Assembly: GCA_934630445.1 (NCBI GenBank) | Contig: CAKTWY010000066.1 | Span: forward strand, 1-12,693 | Length of the DNA stretch: 12,693 nucleotides | Reading direction: 5' to 3' | Origin: an uncultured Eubacteriales bacterium | GTDB lineage: Bacteria; Bacillota; Clostridia; Oscillospirales; Butyricicoccaceae | Shown here: piece by piece, positions 6,638-12,693 of the stretch | How the letters are laid out: every line of letters begins with the position of its first letter | Position numbering within the stretch: position 1 is the first letter of the stretch | Notes under the pieces: generated by a model | Database searches by the model: none | The model's input: only the letters and a program-made list of their open reading frames with translations | What the model was told of the DNA's origin: nothing | Position numbers and translations under genes: made by a program

Positions 6638-7477
6638 ATGGATTTTATGAATATCATCAGCGCGGTACTCGCCCTCGGGATTATGGGCCTTGTGCTCGCG
6701 GCGATTCTCGCCGTCGCATCCAAGGTGTTTGAGGTGAAGACCGACGAGCGCGTGGGGAAAATATGCGACGTGCTCCCGGGCGCGAACTGCGGCGGCTGCG
6801 GCTATGCGGGCTGCTCCAACCTCGCCGCTGAGATCGTCGCGGGCAACGCACCCATTTATGCCTGTACGGTCGGCGGACATGATGTCAGCTCAAAAATTGC
6901 GGAGATCATGGGCGTTTCCGACGATGCGCCGCTCGTGCGCACGGTCGCGCATGTCGCCTGCCGCGGCGGCGACAACGCGAAGAAAAAGTTTCAGTACGTG
7001 GGGCTTACAGACTGCCTCGCGGCCAAAAAAGTCGCCGGCGGCCCGACGCAGTGCAAATATGGCTGCATCGGCCTCGGAACGTGCGTGAAGGCCTGCCCGT
7101 TTGGCGCGATCGATATCTATCACGGCGTTGCCGTGGTGAAAGCGGATCAGTGCAAGGCGTGCGGCAAATGTATCTCTGCCTGCCCGCAGGGGCTGATCTC
7201 CCTTGTGTCGTATGCGCAGGACGTGTTTGTCTCCTGCTCGAATCATGATAAAGGCGCGCAGCTCAGGCAGTTCTGCAACATCGGCTGCATTGGCTGCCGC
7301 CTGTGCGTCAAGGCCTGCCCTACCGGAGCGATTGCCGTGGACGACAATCTCGCCCATATCGATTATGCGCTGTGCACCAACTGCGGCGCCTGCGCGAAAG
7401 CCTGTCCCAGAAAGCTGATTGTCAATGCGAGCGAGGTTACAAGCGAGAACGCTGCAGAGCTTGCTAAGAATAACTGA
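6638..7477 (+). CDS. rnfB: Rnf complex subunit B (ferredoxin-accepting multi-cluster iron-sulfur subunit)
   Basis: RnfB is thought to be the entry point for electrons from reduced ferredoxin. The 279-residue product starts with one membrane helix (about 5-29). A [4Fe-4S] domain of the 4Fe4S/omega type follows (C51, C54, C59, C76; CGGCGYAGC). Next are two ferredoxin-like pairs of clusters: C143/C149/C153 with C172/C175/C178/C182, and C217/C220/C223/C227 with C246/C249/C252/C256. Further Cys at 43, 108, 126, 139, 200 and 213 may complete or add sites. The second cluster pair near the C-terminus fits the longer multi-cluster RnfB of anaerobic Bacillota. ATG 6638 follows GGGGGAGAG (6620-6628). 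It is last in the operon, before a GC-rich hairpin. Confidence 0.95.
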   Translation: MDFMNIISAVLALGIMGLVLAAILAVASKVFEVKTDERVGKICDVLPGANCGGCGYAGCSNLAAEIVAGNAPIYACTVGGHDVSSKIAEIMGVSDDAPLVRTVAHVACRGGDNAKKKFQYVGLTDCLAAKKVAGGPTQCKYGCIGLGTCVKACPFGAIDIYHGVAVVKADQCKACGKCISACPQGLISLVSYAQDVFVSCSNHDKGAQLRQFCNIGCIGCRLCVKACPTGAIAVDDNLAHIDYALCTNCGACAKACPRKLIVNASEVTSENAAELAKNN

Positions 7478-7483
7478 TCACGA

Positions 7484-7523
7484 ACGCCCGCGCGGATGGA
7501 AACTTTTTACACCGCGCGGGCGT
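7484..7523 (+). terminator. GC-rich hairpin after rnfB, probable operon end
   Basis: Positions 7484-7495 pair perfectly with 7512-7523 (12 bp, almost all G/C) around a 16-nt loop that itself contains TTTTT. The stem follows the rnfB stop by 6 nt. It is followed by CAAAAAT, not a T-run, so it may end or stabilise the rnf mRNA rather than act as a standard intrinsic terminator. Confidence 0.5.
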
Positions 7524-7545
7524 CAAAAATAGTGTCTGATGGATC

Positions 7546-7725
7546 GTGCGATTCATCGCTTTGCGCCTGCCAAGCGGAACCGCTGCAGCCGATCAAAATA
7601 TTATTTTGGTTGTTCTGTGGACATTCTATATGCAGACCGCGCTGCGCATGTTGGTGCGCTGCGGATCGATTCGGCCGCATTTTTCTGCTGCGGAGGATCC
7701 TGTGAAAGGGGAGATGCATCAATGA
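7546..7725 (+). CDS. Possible small membrane protein overlapping the next gene by ATGA
   Basis: This reading frame ends with TGA at 7723-7725, exactly overlapping the ATG (7722-7724) of the following gene, the same coupling pattern used inside rnf. From GTG 7546 it would encode 59 residues; TTG 7561 or ATG 7630 (31 residues) are alternatives. The product has one convincing hydrophobic stretch, residues ~19-37 (begins NIILVVLWTFYMQ), followed by a basic turn and a polar tail ending KGEMHQ. An in-frame stop at 7537-7539 bounds it. No clear ribosome binding site precedes any start, and I do not recognise a family. The two other forward frames across this stretch look less protein-like (Cys/Arg-rich). 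It may be real, or a remnant that only serves coupling. Confidence 0.35.
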   Translation: MRFIALRLPSGTAAADQNIILVVLWTFYMQTALRMLVRCGSIRPHFSAAEDPVKGEMHQ

Positions 7726-8909
7726 AGCGCTATCGGGGGAATCGATATCGCAAACGCAATAAGGTCTTGTTGACGGTACTGAGTTTGTTTCTCATCCTGT
7801 CGCTGAGTGCATGCGTCTTTATCGTGACGGAGAATTATGTGGTCTTTACCTCGACAGGCATTGAGATCCGCCTGCCCTTTTTAAGGCGAGAAGAGGGGCC
7901 GGATGTCGACGACGGTCCGCCGCTGCAGATCGAGGAGCTGCCGCAGAAGCCGGCGGAGGATCAGCCGCAGCCGCCGCCGGAAGAGACGCCGGAGCAGCCG
8001 CCTGATGAGCCGGAGGATACGGCTCCTGAAACACTCTGGGCGGTCGCGGTTGACGCGGCCCGCCTGACGGATGAGGCATACCTGGATGGGATCCTCGCGC
8101 TGGCGGATACGACAGGAGTAAACGCCGTGATGGTCGATCTGAAAAATCAGGACGGCACGCTGAATTATGTTTCCGCCGCATCCGCCGCTGTTGCTGCAAA
8201 TGCCTCGGCAGGAGCAGGGGATATCGCGCCGGGCATCAAGCGCCTGCGCGAGGGCGGAGTGTATGTGATCGGGCGCGTGTACTGCATGCGCGACAACACC
8301 GTGTCGCGCCAGGTGCGTTCGACCGCGATCAAAACGGCGAGCGGTGCGACCTGGCTCGATTGGGAATACGGCGGATGGCTTTCGCCTTATGAGGAAAGCG
8401 CGCGGGCATATCTGACGGAGATCGTGCGGGAGTGTGCTGCGCTCGGCGTGTCGGAAATCGCCCTTGACGACTTCTGCTTCCCTTACAGGGGGAAATTCAG
8501 CGTCATTTCCTATCCGGACGGAGCGGCGCCGAAGGCGGATGTGCTCACCGCACTGCTGGAGGAACTTGCCGCTGCCTGCGCGCAGACGGAGACAAAGCTG
8601 TCGCTTATACCTGTGCGGGAGAGTGTCGAGACAGGCGCCGCGCCTGAACAGGGGCAGGAACTTGCAGGCTTTGTGCCGTATGTTTCCCGTATTTACTTTG
8701 CGCTGACGGAGAGCGAAGCGGCGTCAGCCGCACCGGCGCTCATTGAGCACGTGGCCGCGCTTGCGCCGGATAAAACGGGTTTCGCCGTGCCGATGATCGA
8801 GGCGGCAACAAACAATAAAGCCGCAATCGACGCGCTGCTGCAGCGGCAGAGCACCAGCTTTGTTCTGCGAAACGCCGCAGGCGTCTACAGCCCGGAAGAT
8901 TTTAACTGA
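7722..8909 (+). CDS. Membrane-anchored putative glycoside hydrolase (DUF4015-like)
   Basis: The 395-residue product starts at ATG 7722, with AAAGGGGAG 8 nt upstream. The frame is open further upstream, but without a good start. A basic N-terminus (KRYRGNRYRKRNK) precedes a hydrophobic segment (15-38) containing LSAC (28-31), which fits a lipobox with C31. The residues after C31 stay hydrophobic, so a plain signal anchor is the alternative. A Pro/Glu-rich linker (66-103) follows, then a TIM-barrel-like domain (106-395) with hallmarks of the putative glycosyl hydrolase family PF13200: GVNAVMVDLK (132-141), GGVYVIGRVYCMRDN (178-192), WLDWEYGGWLSPY (211-223) and ALGVSEIALDDFCFP (240-254). D139, D213 and D249/D250 are candidate acidic active-site residues. 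Substrate is unknown; an extracellular, wall-facing role is inferred. Confidence 0.8.
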   Translation: MKRYRGNRYRKRNKVLLTVLSLFLILSLSACVFIVTENYVVFTSTGIEIRLPFLRREEGPDVDDGPPLQIEELPQKPAEDQPQPPPEETPEQPPDEPEDTAPETLWAVAVDAARLTDEAYLDGILALADTTGVNAVMVDLKNQDGTLNYVSAASAAVAANASAGAGDIAPGIKRLREGGVYVIGRVYCMRDNTVSRQVRSTAIKTASGATWLDWEYGGWLSPYEESARAYLTEIVRECAALGVSEIALDDFCFPYRGKFSVISYPDGAAPKADVLTALLEELAAACAQTETKLSLIPVRESVETGAAPEQGQELAGFVPYVSRIYFALTESEAASAAPALIEHVAALAPDKTGFAVPMIEAATNNKAAIDALLQRQSTSFVLRNAAGVYSPEDFN

Positions 8910-8933
8910 AACGCGTCCAATGTAATGTTGAAT

Positions 8934-8980
8934 AAAAAGCGACCGAACGGACTTTCGGGTCTGTTCGGTCGCTTTTTGTT
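8934..8980. terminator. Strong bidirectional intrinsic terminator
   Basis: Positions 8934-8952 pair perfectly with 8959-8977 (19 bp including A5/T5 ends, loop TTTCGG). The plus strand ends in TTTTTGTTT and the minus strand in TTTTTATT. It separates the plus-strand DUF4015 gene from the minus-strand amidohydrolase gene and should terminate both. Confidence 0.95.
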
Positions 8981-9031
8981 TACAATAGCTGCAGAGCGGA
9001 TGCGTCAGGGAAAAGCATGTTTGTAAACGAC

Positions 9032-10078
9032 CTACTCGCAAATTCCCAGGATCAGCCGGTCTGCATTTTTATGATATATCTTTTCTAAAACCGCAGATTC
9101 CAGTCTAACCCCATAAATGTTCCAGCGTCCCTGCCTGGGCACATCGGCATTGGAATAGGGGAAATACTCATCCATCGTCTCTAAAAAACGATAATAGTGA
9201 TGATAACCACGGTTATCAAAGCCGCCGTCACTGCCGAAGAGAACACGATTCTGATACTTTTCAAAAAAACTGTGAGATGTATAGGGCTGCCGGCCAAACT
9301 CCGATATGCGCGCAGAAATATCCACATTCATATTTGGATAGCGGTCAAGACACTGTCCAACCCATGTGAGATTTTCGCTCCACGATCCGCCGTGTGCTAC
9401 GATAAAGGTCGTTTGTGGATTGGAAGCAATCAGGTTTTCCTGCATGTTCATAAGCGCCTCAAAGGTAAAGTGCCCGCCGCCAAAGAACGACCAGTCGGGA
9501 TGGGCAGAAAGTTCCTCGTAGCGCTCGTTTGTCGCGTCGATAGGCTTGAAAAAAGCGGGTGGATCGCCGATGTGGATCAGCACCGGCAGCTTCAGTTCGG
9601 CCGCTGTTTGCCAAATGACCTGAAGCCGCCTGTCGTCGATGGGGATAAATTGCCCCGCGCTGTCGCGGTATACCAGACTGACATCCTTGAAAAATTTCAG
9701 GCCGCGTATACCGAGACGCTTCATTTCACACAGGGTGCGCGCAGTCTGTGCTTCAAAGTCCGGCTCGTCAAGTCTGCGCACATCGACGCTTCCAAACGTG
9801 TAAAAGAAATCCTCATATCCCTCTGTTTTTCTGAGCATCCGGTCGAGCATGGCGCCGTACATTCCGTCGAGGTTCACAATGCGGCAGATTCCCTGTTCAC
9901 GAAGAAGCCGTACTTGCGTTCCGGTATCATATGTTTGTTCGAAGGCCTCTCCGCCATAGCAAAAGCCGAAATGTGTATGCACGTCGAAAACCGGGAAACG
10001 CGGCTGAAAAACCTCATGCGCCGATAGGCGCAGCTCGCTTTTGGGCATAAAAGACGACAGCAAAAGATCTGTTTCCAT
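9032..10078 (-). CDS. Amidohydrolase-2 family metal-dependent hydrolase
   Basis: The 348-residue product is a TIM-barrel metal-dependent hydrolase of the amidohydrolase superfamily, most like the amidohydrolase-2 group (PF04909). Visible metal-site residues are HTH at 34-36 (FDVHTHFG), H169 (VLIHIGDPP), H229 (IVAHGGSW) and D284 (LFGSDGG); K128 in GLKFFKD is also conserved-looking. Members hydrolyse or decarboxylate varied carbon compounds, including lactones, so the substrate cannot be read from sequence. ATG 10078 is set by GGAGGG (10085-10090), 6 nt upstream. Only 27 nt separate it from the GH38 gene in front, so both are almost certainly one operon, suggesting a role in using a mannose-containing or related glycan. 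It ends at a terminator shared with the opposing gene. Confidence 0.85.
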   Translation of the reverse strand: METDLLLSSFMPKSELRLSAHEVFQPRFPVFDVHTHFGFCYGGEAFEQTYDTGTQVRLLREQGICRIVNLDGMYGAMLDRMLRKTEGYEDFFYTFGSVDVRRLDEPDFEAQTARTLCEMKRLGIRGLKFFKDVSLVYRDSAGQFIPIDDRRLQVIWQTAAELKLPVLIHIGDPPAFFKPIDATNERYEELSAHPDWSFFGGGHFTFEALMNMQENLIASNPQTTFIVAHGGSWSENLTWVGQCLDRYPNMNVDISARISEFGRQPYTSHSFFEKYQNRVLFGSDGGFDNRGYHHYYRFLETMDEYFPYSNADVPRQGRWNIYGVRLESAVLEKIYHKNADRLILGICE

Positions 10079-10084
10079 GTTGTA

Positions 10085-10090
10085 CCCTCC
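10085..10090 (-). promoter_or_regulatory. Ribosome binding site of the amidohydrolase gene
   Basis: The minus strand reads GGAGGG 6 nt before the ATG at 10078, inside the 27-nt gap after the GH38 stop. No room for a separate promoter was seen, supporting cotranscription. Confidence 0.8.
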
Positions 10091-10105
10091 ACGCTTACCA
10101 TCTTT

Positions 10106-12693
10106 TTAATATAATTTGAACGTTTTAATTTCGTAGGGTTTGATCGTAAACGAAATACCGTTTTCCAAAACCGGCAAGCCGCGCTCTTCCTGCTCCATCA
10201 GGTTGCATTCAACTGCATACTGGAAGGGGAGGGCGCATGTTACTGCTGCGGCAGTTTTTGATCCGCAGGACTCATACAGCCGGATGATGATACCGCTGCC
10301 GTCTTCCGCGCGCTTGATTGTGTCCAGAACAACGTTGTCCTGCGCACATGTGAAATATGATTTTTTCGCCGGGAGGCAGCCGGAAGCGGCGCCGGAAAGA
10401 AAGCGTAGATAGAGCGGAACATTGAGTTCGTAGCCGGCATGCACGGTGTTTGCCTTTACCCAGCCGCCTGCATGCGGGCGTAGGGCGTAGACAAAACGGT
10501 GCGTGCCTTTATCCGCTGTCGGATCCGGATCGGTTGAAGCGCGCAGCAGAGTGATACGCATGCGGTTTTCTTTGATGTCGTAGCCATATTTGCAGTCATT
10601 TAAAAGGCTGACGCCGTAGTTCCCTTCCGAAAGATCCGCCCATTTATGCGCGGAGACCTCAAATTTTGTCCGGTCATAAGGTGTGTTGCTGTGTGTCGGT
10701 CGTTCAATGGTGCCGAACTGGATCTCATAAGCGGCGCGGGTGGATAAGATATCGACTGAAAATTCTGCTTTGAGCATTTTTTCCGTCTCCTGCCAGTCGA
10801 TCTGCGTTTCAAAATCGATGCGATCGCTGCTGGCGTACAGGATGATATCCTGGCAGATGGAAGAGCGCCCGAACGTGCGCTTGATACGAAGAACGCCTCG
10901 GACAGCGCTCTGCTCAAACACTTCAATCGAATGGGGCTTGTTCAGCACCCATTCCCGGTTCTGATATTCAAGATCAATGTTCCATGCGGTTTCCCGCTCG
11001 GGCTTATCCTCAAATATTTTCAGAAGATTGGAGGGAGCGGACAATACCTCGCGGCCGCAGCGCTTGTCAAAGATACTCTTCAGGTTGGCGTTTTCATCCA
11101 GAAGAATCTTGTAAAAACAGTTCTCCATACTGTTTTTGCTCACGCGCACCACCTCATAGGACGCGGGTTCTTCGGGAGAAAGCGTAAAGAGTGCGTATCC
11201 CATGGGGGGAACGTCTTCGGCGTAAAAAGTCAGTATCTTTTGCTGCAGCGTGCTGCGCATGAGGCGGCCGTCCGAGCTGCGAACGGCGATGGAACGTTCG
11301 TGTGCCAACGGCGTTTTTTCAAGGGAGATCGAGACAGGCTCGTTCCTTTCCCAGCAGAGAAAGTTGAAAACGGCGACGCTGTCTCCTGTATGTGCGATAT
11401 TTTCGGTCACAGCTTCTGTCGCGGCGGTGAGGATCGTGTCGCCAATGCGCATGATTTCGGCATAGCTTTCCTTTGTATCCTGATACACCGCATGAATGGA
11501 TGAGCCTGGGATAATGTCATGGAACTGGTTGGTCAGAAGCTTTTTATATCCGGTGAGAAGGGCGTCCGACGGATACGGAATGCCGGTTTCGCTGCAGGCA
11601 AAGATGCTGGCCATTTCGGCCTGGCGATAGAGGAGCTCGGATTTGCGGTTGTTTTTCTTGGTTTCCGCCTGCGAGGTGTATGTTCCTCTGTGAAACTCGT
11701 AGTACATCTCGTCGTTCCACACCGGAAGGTCGGTGAAAACTGCGTCCGTATCCTCAAAAAAGGATTGTGCAGTCGACATTTCCAGCTTGGGCAGACCGGG
11801 AAAATTTTCAAGCCTGCGGGCAGTTTCGAGCATCTGGTAGGTGGGGCCGCCGCCGCCGTCGCCAAAGCCAAAGGTCATAAGCGCTTCATCAAGCACGGCT
11901 TTTTGATCGTAACGCTGATACAGCGTGTGCAGCGTCTGCGGCGAGACGATGCCGTTGTAGTTGAGCCTCTGCAGATAAGCGGGAATGCGGGTGCCGTCGA
12001 TCCCCTGCCACTGGAACAGCGAATAGGGAAAACGGTTGTCGTCGTTATTGATGAGCTTGGATGTAAAAAAGTATTTCATTCCCGAGCGCTTGATAATCTG
12101 CGGAAGTGCCCAGCTGTAACCAAAGACATCCGGCATCCAGAAAACATCGGAACATTTACCAAATTCCTCAATGAAATACTGCCGACCATAAAGAATCTGC
12201 CGGATCAGGGATTCGCCGGAAGGGATATTTGTATCCATCTCGACCCATGTGTTGCCGACCAGTTCAAATTGACCGGTATGTACCTTTTCCTTGATGCGGT
12301 CATATAGTTCGGGATAGTGCTCCTTGCAGAACGCAAAAAGCTGCGGCTGGCTGAACGCAAATTTAAATTCCGGATATTTGTCCATCAGCGCACAGACGTT
12401 TGAAAAGGTCTGCGCGGTTTTTCGGATGGATTCGTGTACAGGCCAAAGCCAGGCCGTGTCGATGTGCGCCTGGCCGACAAATTTGATGACGCCGTGGGCG
12501 TGCCCTCCGATAGCGGAAATTTTTTGCTGTAACATCGCCGCGGCACGGGGAATGCTGGAGAGCGTTGTTTCTCTGTCAAAATCAAAATCAACGCAGGCGA
12601 GGGAAGAGACAAGTGCATCGGCCAGCTTTTCATAATAATAATTGTCTTTGCTGATCGACTCGAAAAAACGAAGGATGTCCGCGGGAACTTTGG
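10106..12693 (-). CDS. Alpha-mannosidase, glycoside hydrolase family 38 (N-terminus outside the window)
   Basis: A GH38 retaining alpha-mannosidase that would remove alpha-linked mannose from oligosaccharides. An internal ATG at 12535 gives 809 residues, but the frame stays open to the window edge, adding 52 codons that read as ordinary protein (e.g. FFESISKDNYYYEKLADAL). The true start is therefore outside, and at least 861 residues are visible. Numbered from that internal Met: GQAHIDTAWLWP (21-32) supplies zinc ligands H24 and D26; WMPDVFGYSWALPQ (133-146) contains the catalytic nucleophile D136, also a zinc ligand; FPYSLFQWQGIDGT (169-182) is a family substrate-site motif; and NQFHDIIPGSSI (337-348) holds the later His. 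The mid-helical and beta-sandwich domains follow to the C-terminus. No signal peptide can be judged. It is first, or at least upstream, in an operon with the amidohydrolase. Confidence 0.93.
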   Translation of the reverse strand, partial: KVPADILRFFESISKDNYYYEKLADALVSSLACVDFDFDRETTLSSIPRAAAMLQQKISAIGGHAHGVIKFVGQAHIDTAWLWPVHESIRKTAQTFSNVCALMDKYPEFKFAFSQPQLFAFCKEHYPELYDRIKEKVHTGQFELVGNTWVEMDTNIPSGESLIRQILYGRQYFIEEFGKCSDVFWMPDVFGYSWALPQIIKRSGMKYFFTSKLINNDDNRFPYSLFQWQGIDGTRIPAYLQRLNYNGIVSPQTLHTLYQRYDQKAVLDEALMTFGFGDGGGGPTYQMLETARRLENFPGLPKLEMSTAQSFFEDTDAVFTDLPVWNDEMYYEFHRGTYTSQAETKKNNRKSELLYRQAEMASIFACSETGIPYPSDALLTGYKKLLTNQFHDIIPGSSIHAVYQDTKESYAEIMRIGDTILTAATEAVTENIAHTGDSVAVFNFLCWERNEPVSISLEKTPLAHERSIAVRSSDGRLMRSTLQQKILTFYAEDVPPMGYALFTLSPEEPASYEVVRVSKNSMENCFYKILLDENANLKSIFDKRCGREVLSAPSNLLKIFEDKPERETAWNIDLEYQNREWVLNKPHSIEVFEQSAVRGVLRIKRTFGRSSICQDIILYASSDRIDFETQIDWQETEKMLKAEFSVDILSTRAAYEIQFGTIERPTHSNTPYDRTKFEVSAHKWADLSEGNYGVSLLNDCKYGYDIKENRMRITLLRASTDPDPTADKGTHRFVYALRPHAGGWVKANTVHAGYELNVPLYLRFLSGAASGCLPAKKSYFTCAQDNVVLDTIKRAEDGSGIIIRLYESCGSKTAAAVTCALPFQYAVECNLMEQEERGLPVLENGISFTIKPYEIKTFKLY

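Noticed and set aside
5899..6723. Antisense 274-codon open frame opposite rnfE/rnfA/rnfB
   Set aside because: Crosses three well-supported overlapping genes and is low-complexity and charged, typical of a shadow frame.
7539..7721. N-terminal extension of the DUF4015 protein from ATG 7539
   Set aside because: It would place 61 odd Cys/Arg-rich residues before a normal signal/anchor sequence; ATG 7722 has a good ribosome binding site.
9197..10027. Plus-strand 276-codon frame opposite the amidohydrolase gene
   Set aside because: The minus-strand frame has a full set of metal-site motifs, a ribosome binding site and operon context; the plus frame has none.
11519..12307. Plus-strand 262-codon frame opposite the GH38 gene
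   Set aside because: It lies fully inside the alpha-mannosidase coding region and lacks a start context or recognisable motif.

Overview
The window looks like chromosomal DNA of an anaerobic, fairly GC-rich Bacillota, probably a gut-type Clostridia/Oscillospiraceae relative. This rests on strong AGGAGG-type ribosome binding sites, consensus sigma-A promoters, the single-chain (eukaryote/archaeal-like) glycyl-tRNA synthetase, a clostridial-order rnfCDGEAB cluster, a DUF4015-type secreted protein, and a tRNA that encodes its own CCA. The genus assignment is inference.

Layout. Positions 1-750 (minus strand): a short, very basic protein gene (490 to 44) with its own promoter and ribosome binding site, lying downstream of a tRNA-Pro(UGG) gene that ends in a clear intrinsic terminator. 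The 3' third of the small gene is unusually rich in inverted repeats. Positions 751-1037: a divergent intergenic region with a tRNA promoter (minus) and a near-consensus promoter (plus) for glyS. Positions 1038-2414: glycyl-tRNA synthetase. A perfect 18-bp hairpin without a T-tract separates it from the Rnf operon. Positions 2495-7477: rnfC-rnfD-rnfG-rnfE-rnfA-rnfB, tightly packed, with three 4-nt ATGA stop/start overlaps, followed by a 12-bp GC-rich hairpin. The products form the membrane-bound ferredoxin:NAD+ oxidoreductase that couples electron transfer from reduced ferredoxin to NAD+ with export of Na+ or H+. Positions 7546-8909: a possible 59-codon membrane ORF whose stop overlaps (ATGA) the start of a membrane-anchored putative glycoside hydrolase (DUF4015-like), ending at a strong bidirectional terminator. 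Positions 9032-12693 (minus strand): a two-gene unit with a GH38 alpha-mannosidase, whose 5' end runs off the right edge, followed after 27 nt by an amidohydrolase-2 family metal-dependent hydrolase. This unit converges on the same terminator.

No mobile element, CRISPR array, defence system or phage module is visible. Most genes are recognisable housekeeping or metabolic families. The items most worth a second look are the structured small-protein gene at the left edge, the hairpin between glyS and rnfC, and the hidden small ORF coupled to the DUF4015 gene.
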